DNA of 11,205 nt from Candidatus Uhrbacteria bacterium (GCA_903828685.1 CAIKNB010000127.1:1-11205); one strand, 5' to 3'. Counted from the first letter of the stretch, positions 5,811 through 11,131 are shown. Notes: generated from the letters alone by a model not told the origin. A program made the numbers and translations.

Positions 5811-7367
5811 TTAGCTCATGCGTTCAGTTCCCGCCACGAGTTCGGCGGCTTTGGCCAGCGCCTGTTCGCGCGTCACGATTTCGCCTGCATCGCGCAGCGT
5901 TTCTATCTGGTTGATGATGGCGCCCAGCTGTTTGCTCGGTTTGAGTCCCAACGACAAAAGATCCCGGCCCTGGATAAGCGGTTTGTTCGGCTCCTTATCC
6001 AAACCGTATTGGTCCACGATGTCGGCGAATTTTTTGGCCAGGTCATAAACGCCGCGGTCAGTGCCCGGAGTCGTGCTGCCGCGCCAATCAGCTTCGCATG
6101 AGGCCAATAACACGCGCCAGTTCATAGGATGGATGGCTTTCAAGAGTTTGCGGATAGCATTTGCCAGGCTAGGCTCTTTCATTTCACCGCGTTCGAAAGC
6201 GCGGATGAAGGTTCCGGGTTTGAGATGTTGCGTGGCGATGGAGATGGCCGCGTCTTCCACGTCATGCGGGAACATCCAACGCGCGCCAAAGCTCTTCGTG
6301 GGTTTGGCTCCGGCCTCCTCATGTCCGATGGAGCGGATGCGACCGTCTAGGATTTTGGTGGTCGTGGCTTTCCCCAAGTCATGGCACATGGCGCCGGCCA
6401 TGAGCATGAATTTTTCGTCCGCGTTAAAGTTCGCAGCATCACGGCGCATGATTTTTGCCGCCTGGTCCATGACGAGCAGCGTATGTTGCCAAGCATCGCC
6501 TTCTGGATGCCATTCGGGTTCTTGCGGCACGTCGATCAAGGCATGCAGCTCCGGAAAATATTTTTCCAATAATCCTAGCTCGCGCATGAGGTTCATGCCG
6601 ACCGACGGTTTTTCGGCCTTGAGCAGGAGCTTTTTCAGCTCTTCCAGCACTCTTTCCGGCGAGAGCTCGTCCATGTCGCCGCGTTCCACCATCTCACGCA
6701 TGAGTTTTTTGCTTTGGTCTTCGACTTTCAAGTCCAACCGCGCCGCGAATTGCACCGCACGATACACACGCAGGGGATCGTCCTGAAAACGTTCCGCATC
6801 GGTTACGCGCAGGATGCCATTTTTGATGTCTTCCAAGCCGTGGAATGGATCGATGCATTCTCCGGTCAAAGGATCGGCGCAGATCGAATTCATGGTGAAG
6901 TCGCGGCGGCGCGCAGCGTCCGTCACGTCCATGCCCGGATCGCCGCTCACCGCAAAACCCGTGTGGCCTTTGCCGATTTTTGATTCGCGCCGCGGAATAG
7001 AGACGTCAAATTCCACGTCATCACCCAAGCTGACTTTAAGGATGCCGAAAGCCCGGCCTACCAAGTTGACGCGTTCCGGGAAAAGCTGCATGAGCAAGGC
7101 CTCAAGCCTGTCCGGCGACACGCCATAGACTTCCAAATCAATATCTTTGGGTTGCAGTCCCAGTACCGTGTCGCGCGCAAAACCGCCCACGATCAAAGCG
7201 CGCGGTTCGTTATCCGGATAAGCCGAATCACGCGGCAAAGCGCGGATGGTGGTGGCCAACTGGTTCGCGGCTTGGATTAGGCGTTTATCCTGCGAAAACA
7301 GGCGGTCGCGCAATTCAGCCGAATCGTACGGACCGGTTTTTTCGTTGGTTTTAGGGGTAAATGGCAT
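5811..7367 (-). CDS. cca: CCA tRNA nucleotidyltransferase / poly(A) polymerase family with HD domain
   Basis: 518 residues from the chosen ATG. Adds or repairs the 3'-CCA of tRNAs. The class II nucleotidyltransferase head is clear: LIVGGFARDTVLG (GG at 61-62), DIDLEVYG with catalytic D75 and D77, VEFDVS with D121, RRRDFTMNSI (153-162), and DDPLRVYRAVQFAARL (196-211), which corresponds to the nucleotide-selecting and neck region. A C-terminal HD phosphohydrolase domain follows, with H295 (WQHT), HD at 329-330 (MCHDLGK) and H349 (IGHEEAG). The tail (LIQGRDLLSLGLKPSKQLG) is typical of HD-containing bacterial members. The same frame stays open upstream to 7601, but that part is not enzyme-like and crosses the terminator and promoter at 7391-7454. 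The promoter puts transcription start near 7384, favouring the ATG at 7367; one at 7382 would be leaderless. It could be a poly(A) polymerase; CCA activity is more likely. Confidence 0.9.
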   Translation of the reverse strand: MPFTPKTNEKTGPYDSAELRDRLFSQDKRLIQAANQLATTIRALPRDSAYPDNEPRALIVGGFARDTVLGLQPKDIDLEVYGVSPDRLEALLMQLFPERVNLVGRAFGILKVSLGDDVEFDVSIPRRESKIGKGHTGFAVSGDPGMDVTDAARRRDFTMNSICADPLTGECIDPFHGLEDIKNGILRVTDAERFQDDPLRVYRAVQFAARLDLKVEDQSKKLMREMVERGDMDELSPERVLEELKKLLLKAEKPSVGMNLMRELGLLEKYFPELHALIDVPQEPEWHPEGDAWQHTLLVMDQAAKIMRRDAANFNADEKFMLMAGAMCHDLGKATTTKILDGRIRSIGHEEAGAKPTKSFGARWMFPHDVEDAAISIATQHLKPGTFIRAFERGEMKEPSLANAIRKLLKAIHPMNWRVLLASCEADWRGSTTPGTDRGVYDLAKKFADIVDQYGLDKEPNKPLIQGRDLLSLGLKPSKQLGAIINQIETLRDAGEIVTREQALAKAAELVAGTERMS

Positions 7368-7390
7368 ATGTTCCAAAAGCATACGAAAAC

Positions 7391-7418
7391 AGCATAGCAA
7401 GACGCTGGATTTAGGCAA
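7391..7418 (-). promoter_or_regulatory. Promoter of the cca operon
   Basis: On the minus strand TTGCCT (7413-7418) is 16 bases before TATGCT (7391-7396), which is preceded by TGC (extended -10). Expected start of transcription is near 7384, leaving about 17 nt before the ATG at 7367. The -35 overlaps the T-tract of the upstream terminator, so the two units are packed without spare sequence. Confidence 0.6.
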
Positions 7419-7424
7419 AATAAA

Positions 7425-7454
7425 GAGGCGTCCAGACACTTGTCCAAACGCCTC
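7425..7454 (-). terminator. Intrinsic terminator of the small-ORF cluster
   Basis: Read on the minus strand, GAGGCGT (7448-7454) pairs with ACGCCTC (7425-7431), followed at once by TTTATTTT (7417-7424). The 16-base loop can itself pair weakly (GACA/TGTC). It is placed to stop transcription from the 8237-8265 promoter before cca. Confidence 0.7.
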
Positions 7455-7461
7455 GCAAATT

Positions 7462-7520
7462 CCATCTGAAGCGACGAATTTTCGTCGGCTCGGATGGAAG
7501 CCCGTCTGACGATGACGGGC
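7462..7520 (-). other. Two further stable hairpins in the 3' region of the small-ORF transcript
   Basis: Hairpin A (7500-7520): arms GCCCGTC and GACGGGC, 7 pairs, 7-base loop. Hairpin B (7462-7497): an outer 8-pair stem (7462-7469 with 7490-7497, one G-U), a 2x2 internal loop, then CGACGA/TCGTCG (7472-7477 with 7482-7487) and a 4-base loop. With the terminator, the transcript ends in three consecutive hairpins within about 100 bases of non-coding sequence. This is more than termination needs and may protect the RNA 3' end or bind a factor. Confidence 0.5.
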
Positions 7521-7533
7521 GAAGGGCGGGTCT

Positions 7534-7650
7534 CTACCATTCGGAGGTAGAGATGTCGGGGATGGAGAGGTAGCGTTCGCAGCCCTTCTCTCCTTTTTCA
7601 TCCGTCACCTGCAACTCGCACTCTCCGGAATTGAAGTTGATGTTGACCAT
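7534..7650 (-). CDS. Small ORF of unknown function, last gene of the small-ORF cluster
   Basis: 38 residues (MVNINFNSGE, CELQVTDEKG, EKGCERYLSI, PDISTSEW). AAGGAGG (7658-7664) is 7 bases before this ATG, a near-ideal SD. The sequence is acidic with alternating strand-like residues and two cysteines (11 and 24); no family recognised. The frame stays open upstream, and an ATG at 7707 would give 57 residues beginning MAGHVLVEVSLHKSEGGEVM. That extension has a coding-like bias for G at first codon positions but no SD, and it overlaps the ORF at 7650-7760 in another frame. The start is therefore uncertain: either the SD-led 38-residue form or the longer form in which the SD doubles as codons for SEGGE. 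Confidence 0.55.
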   Translation of the reverse strand: MVNINFNSGECELQVTDEKGEKGCERYLSIPDISTSEW

Positions 7651-7760
7651 CACTTCTCCTCCTTCGGACTTATGCAGGGAGACTTCGACCAGAACATGTC
7701 CAGCCATCGGTCGAACTTTTGAATGTACAAGCCGTCTCCTGAAATCACGACTTGCGTCAT
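7650..7760 (-). CDS. Small ORF, overlaps the next ORF by TGATG
   Basis: 36 residues from the ATG at 7760 (MTQVVISGDGLYIQKFDRWL, then DMFWSKSPCISPKEEK). The stop TGA (7652-7650) shares its A with the ATG of the following ORF, an arrangement typical of coupled translation. The ATG itself sits in ATGA with the stop of the preceding frame. There is no SD at the ATG, but an in-frame TTG at 7730 has AGGAG 5 bases upstream (26 residues). No family recognised. An alternative is that its first half and the frame of the 38/57-residue ORF were once one gene split by an indel near 7710. Confidence 0.35.
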   Translation of the reverse strand: MTQVVISGDGLYIQKFDRWLDMFWSKSPCISPKEEK

Positions 7761-7912
7761 GGCTTCGGGTAACGGGGCAGAACTGCACCCACGAGACCTG
7801 GGGGTTCCGCCCTACGGACAGTCCTATTACGGTCAGACTGAAAGAACCGGAACGAATTTGCCGTTATTTTGTTCAGGAGTTCAGCCCCGAACTTTTTCCC
7901 TAGTTCCGCCAC
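7757..7912 (-). CDS. Possible small ORF (GTG start), weak
   Basis: 51 residues from a GTG at 7912 (VAELGKKFGAELLNKITANS and onward, ending LPRYPKP). The N-terminal half looks like an amphipathic helix. The frame is open far upstream under the 64-residue ORF, but that part has a non-protein-like Arg/Pro-rich composition. No ATG and no close SD exist; a CTG at 7936 overlaps the stop of the 64-residue ORF. The TGA overlaps the next ATG as ATGA. I keep it only because the stop-to-start chain is regular. Confidence 0.25.
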   Translation of the reverse strand: MAELGKKFGAELLNKITANSFRFFQSDRNRTVRRAEPPGLVGAVLPRYPKP

Positions 7913-7932
7913 GGCTGGCGGGCGTTTCCCTG

Positions 7933-8127
7933 TCAGCGGGCGGTCCCGACCGGGCAGATGATGACGTGACGCGATCTCCCGGAGGTGACCCGCCGCGCCT
8001 CGCTCTTGCACCTTCGGAACACGTCTCGGCTGATGCCGAGCACCTCCAGAGCCTGGGACAGACGGCTGTCCTGGCATCCTGCAGTCCACACTCGGGAAAC
8101 AATCAACTGAGCTTCGATCTTAGACAT
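7933..8127 (-). CDS. Small protein with possible helix-turn-helix-like segment, first gene of the small-ORF cluster
   Basis: 64 residues starting MSKIEAQLIVSRVW. AAGGAG (8133-8138) is 5 bases before the ATG, and a strong promoter lies about 110 bases upstream, so expression is well supported. Residues ~24-45 (LSQALEVLGISRDVFRRCKS) read as helix, Leu-Gly-Ile/Ser turn, helix with basic residues, reminiscent of an HTH, followed by an Arg-rich stretch and a beta-like RHVIICPVG. Three cysteines (18, 40, 58). No known family is recognised and the HTH idea is weak. Its use of CGA, CGG and AGG for arginine differs from the CGC/CGT habit of the flanking housekeeping genes, which hints at a different origin. 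Confidence 0.6.
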   Translation of the reverse strand: MSKIEAQLIVSRVWTAGCQDSRLSQALEVLGISRDVFRRCKSEARRVTSGRSRHVIICPVGTAR

Positions 8128-8156
8128 TCGTTCTCCTTATAAAGTGCAGGACTCCT

Positions 8157-8178
8157 GAGCACGCACCATTGCGTGTTC
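8157..8178 (-). promoter_or_regulatory. Leader hairpin upstream of the small-ORF cluster
   Basis: GAGCACGCA and TGCGTGTTC form 9 pairs (one G-U in this orientation) around CCAT. It lies in the ~100-nt untranslated leader, about 20 bases before the AAGGAG site. There is no T-tract, so it is not a terminator; it may be a regulatory or stabilising stem. Confidence 0.4.
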
Positions 8179-8236
8179 TTTGGTCCTTCGTGCATTACCC
8201 ATGGACAAGCATGTCAGGGATAATCCACGACGTTTA

Positions 8237-8265
8237 TTATTATCATATGTAAAAGTAATTGTCAA
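8237..8265 (-). promoter_or_regulatory. Strong promoter of the small-ORF cluster, with palindrome over the -35
   Basis: Minus-strand TTGACA (8260-8265) is 17 bases before TAATAA (8237-8242), preceded by TGA (extended -10-like). A perfect palindrome GTCAAG-C-CTTGAC (8261-8273) overlaps the -35, a position where a dimeric repressor or activator could act. Expected transcription start is near 8230. Confidence 0.65.
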
Positions 8266-8384
8266 GCCTTGACTATACAAAATTATTTATATCTCCAAAA
8301 TTTTGCTTAAATTACTTAAATTTTTAGTATCAAATATATTTATATATTGAAGTATTTATATTCGATATGATGTTAATTCGCGTA

Positions 8385-8413
8385 TTGACAGTTTAATTAA
8401 TTAATTGTATGTT
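8385..8413 (+). promoter_or_regulatory. Strong promoter reading into the 8420-8836 unit
   Basis: TTGACA (8385-8390) and TATGTT (8408-8413) are exactly 17 bases apart, and the spacer and upstream region are AT-rich. Expected transcription start is near 8420. Confidence 0.65.
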
Positions 8414-8465
8414 TGAGGTGTCATTCCGGGAAGGGTCTCGGTAGACCACAGAAGGAAGTGGCATC

Positions 8466-8558
8466 ATGTACCTTCTAAGTCGGGTTGAGAAATGCAGGAG
8501 AGAGCAGCACGCGAGATTTGCGCCAGACCGCGTTGGACAACGTAAGCCGATCGTCTAA
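8466..8558 (+). CDS. Possible 30-residue basic peptide ORF
   Basis: First ATG of the transcript from the 8385 promoter, with GAAGGAAG starting about 15 bases upstream as a moderate SD. It encodes 30 residues rich in Arg (MYLLSRVEKCRREQHARFAP, then DRVGQRKPIV). No family recognised. The SD lies in the loop of a possible CCAC/GTGG hairpin (8446-8461). It may equally be a chance ORF within a non-coding RNA. Confidence 0.3.
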   Translation: MYLLSRVEKCRREQHARFAPDRVGQRKPIV

Positions 8559-8803
8559 TAATCGAGCGAGAATCTTTGGAGGGGAATCCGCTATAATGAT
8601 TACAGATCGAGCCTGCGGGTGCCGACGGAAAAGGCCAGGAAAATCTTCAAGCCCAGGCTTGACTAAGGTGACTCCAGAGCGAGTCGCCAAGGAAAAGCAT
8701 TCGGCCTAAGGTCACAAACGCAATCACGCCTGCAACTGCACTTTCCTCACACAGGAGGTGAGGTTGGAGCATGTTCAATCTGTAGTAAATATAGTCAGCC
8801 GTT

Positions 8804-8836
8804 GGGCCCCGGGTACTCCTCGGGGCCCTCTTTTAT
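8804..8836 (+). terminator. Intrinsic terminator of the 8420-8836 unit
   Basis: GGGCCCCG (8804-8811) and CGGGGCCC (8821-8828) form a perfect 8-pair GC stem with a 9-base loop, followed by TCTTTTAT (8829-8836). Classic form on the plus strand; the minus side has no T-tract. Confidence 0.85.
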
Positions 8837-8839
8837 ACC

Positions 8840-8863
8840 AAAAGGGCACGGTATGCCGCGCCC
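8840..8863 (-). terminator. Intrinsic terminator of the TrmB-family gene
   Basis: On the minus strand GGGCGCGG (8856-8863) pairs with CCGTGCCC (8844-8851), 8 pairs with one G-U, loop CATA, followed by TTTT (8840-8843). It follows the stop at 8888 by 24 bases and sits back to back with the plus-strand terminator. Confidence 0.7.
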
Positions 8864-8887
8864 TCGTCGATTTACGAAATTCCTTTT

Positions 8888-9652
8888 TTACTTGCTTTCT
8901 CCGTAGTTTCCGGCAGCCTGCCATGCCAGGTCGTACAGCTGGCGCATGGTTTCGGCCAGCTCTTCGCTTTCGATCAAAACGCTTATCATCTTGCCTTTGA
9001 AAGTATAGAGGGCGATTTTATTCTTATAGATCGTGACGTCACCGTTAAAGTTGAATTTATTCTTGGGCAAGAACCTGACGGTCGCTCCGGGTCGCGGGGG
9101 ATGCTCTTCGGTGGAAACGAACATGCCTTTGGACGTGATGCCGCGTTTCGTCAGTTCGGAACGGAAATTCTTGATGCCTTCGAGTTGCGGGAAGATGTTT
9201 TTGATCGAATCCACATTCCCGATTTCCTGGATCATGTCTTTTTTATCGAGAACGGTAGTCGTGATGTCGCCCAGAACGGCTTTGATGCCTTCGGTGCCTT
9301 CAAAAATCTTTACCACGGGTTTTTCGCCGCGCTGCAGCAGACTTAAATCGTTGATGCCAGTCTCGACTTCTTTGAGCGTACTCTCCATCTCCTTCAGGCG
9401 TGATTGCACGAAGGTCACGAGCCGCACCGGCGACTCGGCCGTGAACTGCGTTTTTTTGCCCTTTTGCAGCGAGCTCATAAGTCCGCGCTCGGTCAGGGAT
9501 TCGATAACCGCGTAGGTAGTGACGCGTGAGACCTTGGCTTTACGCGCCAAGTCTTGGACTGAAGCCGGCCCCATCTCCAGGGAGATGAGGTAGATTTTGG
9601 CTTCGCTCTCGGTAAAACCGAGGGTTTTGAGCAAATTGTTCCATTGGGTCAT
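8888..9652 (-). CDS. TrmB-family transcriptional regulator
   Basis: 254 residues. The N-terminal winged helix of the TrmB family is clear: LLKTLGFTESEAKIYLISLE (7-26), then VQDLARKAKVSRVTTYAVIE (32-51) as the helix-turn-helix, and LTERGLMSSLQKGKKTQFTA (53-72) as the wing. A helical linker (about 76-108) probably serves dimerisation. The C-terminal part (113-250) has the alternating strands and helices of the effector/phospholipase-D-like domain of TrmB relatives (VKIFEGTEGIKAVLGDI, GDVTIYKNKIALYTFKGK, MISVLIES). TrmB proteins in archaea bind sugars and regulate transport genes; many other members have unknown ligands, and no transporter is nearby here, so the target is open. It has its own promoter with an almost leaderless start, and its own terminator. 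Confidence 0.85.
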   Translation of the reverse strand: MTQWNNLLKTLGFTESEAKIYLISLEMGPASVQDLARKAKVSRVTTYAVIESLTERGLMSSLQKGKKTQFTAESPVRLVTFVQSRLKEMESTLKEVETGINDLSLLQRGEKPVVKIFEGTEGIKAVLGDITTTVLDKKDMIQEIGNVDSIKNIFPQLEGIKNFRSELTKRGITSKGMFVSTEEHPPRPGATVRFLPKNKFNFNGDVTIYKNKIALYTFKGKMISVLIESEELAETMRQLYDLAWQAAGNYGESK

Positions 9653-9661
9653 ATCGAGATT

Positions 9662-9689
9662 AGTATATCCTTTAGGTAAGAAAAATCAA
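9662..9689 (-). promoter_or_regulatory. Promoter of the TrmB-family gene
   Basis: Minus-strand TTGATT (9684-9689) is 16 bases before TATACT (9662-9667). Transcription would start near 9655, only about 3 bases before the ATG at 9652, so the message is probably leaderless; no SD is present. The promoter lies between this gene and the Mur ligase stop at 9699. Confidence 0.6.
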
Positions 9690-9698
9690 TGTGCCGCC

Positions 9699-11021
9699 TT
9701 ACTTGCCGAGCAAGGACGAAAGTTCTTTCCGCACCACGTCGCGGTCGTCCCAGGCAGCGCTCTGGCCGTTAATCACCATGGATTGTTCCGCGCCTTTGCC
9801 CGTGATGAGCACCACGTCGTCGGGCTGGGCCAGGGTCAGCGCGCGCCGTATTCCCTCGCGTCTATCCAGGATGACGAATAAATCATGCCCGCGTTGCTTG
9901 CCGGCTTGTTCCGCTGCCACGGCGATGTCTTTTGCGATCTGCGCCGGATCGTCCTCGTACGGATCAACGTTGCTCACGATGACGAAGTCGGCCAGTCGTC
10001 CGGCTAGTTCTCCCATGATCGGTCGTTTGGCTTTGTCGCGCCCTCCGCCCTCGGCGCCCAGGAGTACGATGATTTTGTTGTCCGGATTTTTGATTAGACG
10101 CTGCGCCGTCGTCAGGACCGTGGTCATGCTTTCTTTTTCATGCGCATAATCCACGAACACGGTGAAAGGCTGTCCCGCCTCGATCCTCTCCATACGTCCC
10201 GGGATGGTCTGCAAGAGGTCAAAACCGCGCTGCACGGCTGCGGCATCCGCACCGAAAAGTTCGGCGATGATGATGGCCGGCAAAGCGTTCAGCACGTTGA
10301 ATTCGCCCACGATATTCAGCCGGAAGTTTTCGGCGCCAAGCGTAAAAGCCACGCCCGCCGGGGTGGAAAAAGCGTTTTGCGCCTGGAAGTCGGCGCCGGG
10401 ATTCAGCCCGAAAGTAATTTTTTGGTCTGTCGGAAAGGCCAGGAAAAAATCCTTATGCGGACTGTCGGAATTGAGGATGGAGATTTTCTCAATGGTTTTT
10501 CCGTTGATGGTTTTGCGCGCGCTTTGGGTGAGCGCCTCGAACATCTTGCCCTTGGCTGCTTTGTAATTCTCAAAACTTCCACCGTGAGATTGCAGATGTT
10601 CGGGCGTCAGGTTGGTGAACACCCCGATGTCGTATGCGATGCCTTTGTGGCGCCACTGCTTTACGCCTTCTGACGTAGTCTCGAACACGCAGTGCGTGCA
10701 GCCGGCGCGAACCATGTCGGCCATGATCTTTTGCATGACCAGGGGACCGGGCATGGTCATGTGGAATTTGTTCATTTCCTCCTTGTCTCCGATGCGGATG
10801 TTGGCCGTGCCGATGAGTCCGGTTTTAATGCCCGCGCCGGTCAGCGCAGCCCACACGAAATTGGCGCACGTGGTTTTGCCTTTGGTGCCTGTAATGCCGA
10901 TGACCACCATCTTTTTGGACGGGAAGCCGTAACGCGCAGCTGCCGCATAGGCGAGCGCGAGATGGTAGGCGGATATAAGCCATTCCGGCGTCAGTTTTTT
11001 GAGGAGTTTCTTCGGGTTCAT
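9699..11021 (-). CDS. Mur ligase family protein (MurE-type) lacking the N-terminal domain
   Basis: 440 residues. MurE-type enzymes join the third amino acid to UDP-MurNAc-dipeptide using ATP. The P-loop GITGTKGKTT is at 42-51, then GTANIRIG (71-78), TTSEG (115-119) in place of the usual SSH motif, NLTPEHLQSHGGSFENY (137-153) and the lysine-bearing YKAAKGKMFE (153-162), IVGEFNVLNALPAI (237-250), FVDYAHEKESM (289-299), GAEGGGRDKAKRPIMGE (322-338) and a C-terminal ligase fold. Canonical MurE has about 490 residues with the P-loop near 110; here only ~40 residues precede it, so the UDP-MurNAc-binding N-domain is absent. The DNPR motif that binds diaminopimelate is replaced by SNVDPYEDDP (350-359), so the substrate may differ. 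The ATG at 11021 was chosen because the upstream frame runs antisense through a tRNA gene. No SD is seen. It could be a MurE paralogue acting on another Mur precursor. Confidence 0.8.
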   Translation of the reverse strand: MNPKKLLKKLTPEWLISAYHLALAYAAAARYGFPSKKMVVIGITGTKGKTTCANFVWAALTGAGIKTGLIGTANIRIGDKEEMNKFHMTMPGPLVMQKIMADMVRAGCTHCVFETTSEGVKQWRHKGIAYDIGVFTNLTPEHLQSHGGSFENYKAAKGKMFEALTQSARKTINGKTIEKISILNSDSPHKDFFLAFPTDQKITFGLNPGADFQAQNAFSTPAGVAFTLGAENFRLNIVGEFNVLNALPAIIIAELFGADAAAVQRGFDLLQTIPGRMERIEAGQPFTVFVDYAHEKESMTTVLTTAQRLIKNPDNKIIVLLGAEGGGRDKAKRPIMGELAGRLADFVIVSNVDPYEDDPAQIAKDIAVAAEQAGKQRGHDLFVILDRREGIRRALTLAQPDDVVLITGKGAEQSMVINGQSAAWDDRDVVRKELSSLLGK

Positions 11022-11032
11022 ATCAAGCCTAT

Positions 11033-11060
11033 ATGTTACGGTTAATCCAGGAAAAAGCAA
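11033..11060 (-). promoter_or_regulatory. Weak candidate promoter of the Mur ligase gene
   Basis: Minus-strand TTGCTT (11055-11060) is 16 bases before TAACAT (11033-11038), four of six matches at the -10. It would give a leader of about 5 bases before the ATG at 11021. Confidence 0.3.
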
Positions 11061-11090
11061 AAGTGCCGGTTTGTCTTGTCTAAAATATGA

Positions 11091-11119
11091 TTGACTAGGC
11101 GCATTAAACCCTGTATATT
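11091..11119 (+). promoter_or_regulatory. Promoter of tRNA-Ala
   Basis: TTGACT (11091-11096) and TATATT (11114-11119) are 17 bases apart, each one mismatch from consensus. Transcription would start near 11126, about 6 bases before the mature tRNA. Confidence 0.75.
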
Positions 11120-11131
11120 CGCGTGGCTTAA

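Larger units (their letters stand above)
8225..8415. other. AT-rich divergent intergenic region
   Basis: About 190 bases that are far richer in A/T than the flanks. They contain the two divergent promoters (8237-8265 minus, 8385-8413 plus), short direct repeats (CTTAAATTA/CTTAAATTT near 8305-8323), the palindrome CAAAATTTTG, and a TTAATTAATTAA run beside the plus promoter. No ORF is seen. It may act as a promoter/UP-element hub, a binding site for an AT-preferring protein, or a trace of inserted DNA. Confidence 0.5.
8420..8836 (+). ncRNA. Candidate structured RNA or small-peptide transcript of ~415 nt, unidentified
   Basis: A strong promoter and a strong intrinsic terminator define the unit, yet no convincing ordinary gene lies inside. 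Stable hairpins are visible: GGTCT/AGACC with CGGT loop (8434-8447), competing with CCAC/GTGG (8446-8461); TCAAGC/GCTTGA (8647-8662); GGTGACTC/GAGTCGCC (8667-8688, one G-U); and CCTCAC/GTGAGG with loop ACAGGAG (8745-8763). AGGCC (8632-8636) can pair with GGCCT (8703-8707), enclosing the two middle hairpins as a three-way junction. Conserved blocks of RNase P RNA, tmRNA or SRP RNA were not found. Short ORFs at 8466-8558 and 8596-8709 (37 residues, basic, GGAGG 13 bases upstream) are possible alternatives. Confidence 0.4.

Noticed and set aside
7368..7601. N-terminal extension of the CCA-enzyme frame (78 extra residues)
   Set aside because: The stretch contains the cca promoter, a terminator and two hairpins and has no enzyme-like sequence.
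7881..8102. 73-residue minus-strand ORF overlapping the 64-residue gene
   Set aside because: Arg/Gly/Ser/Pro-rich composition typical of an out-of-frame reading, no SD; the overlapping ORF has SD and promoter.
8475..8690. 71-residue minus-strand ORF opposite the unknown RNA unit
   Set aside because: Protein-like in places, but it has only a TTG start, no SD and no promoter, and lies antisense to a unit with strong plus-strand signals. Worth including in a homology search.
8420..8836. RNase P RNA, tmRNA or SRP RNA identity for the unknown unit
   Set aside because: The conserved blocks (RNase P GAGGAAAGTCCGGGCTC, tmRNA termini and tag, SRP GGAAGGAAGCAG-type apical loop) are missing; the CAGAAGGAAGTGG at 8449-8461 only loosely resembles the SRP loop and folds differently.
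8758..9000. 80-residue plus-strand ORF beginning at GTG in AGGAGGTGAGG
   Set aside because: It reads through two back-to-back terminators and antisense into the TrmB-family gene; the SD overlaps the start codon.
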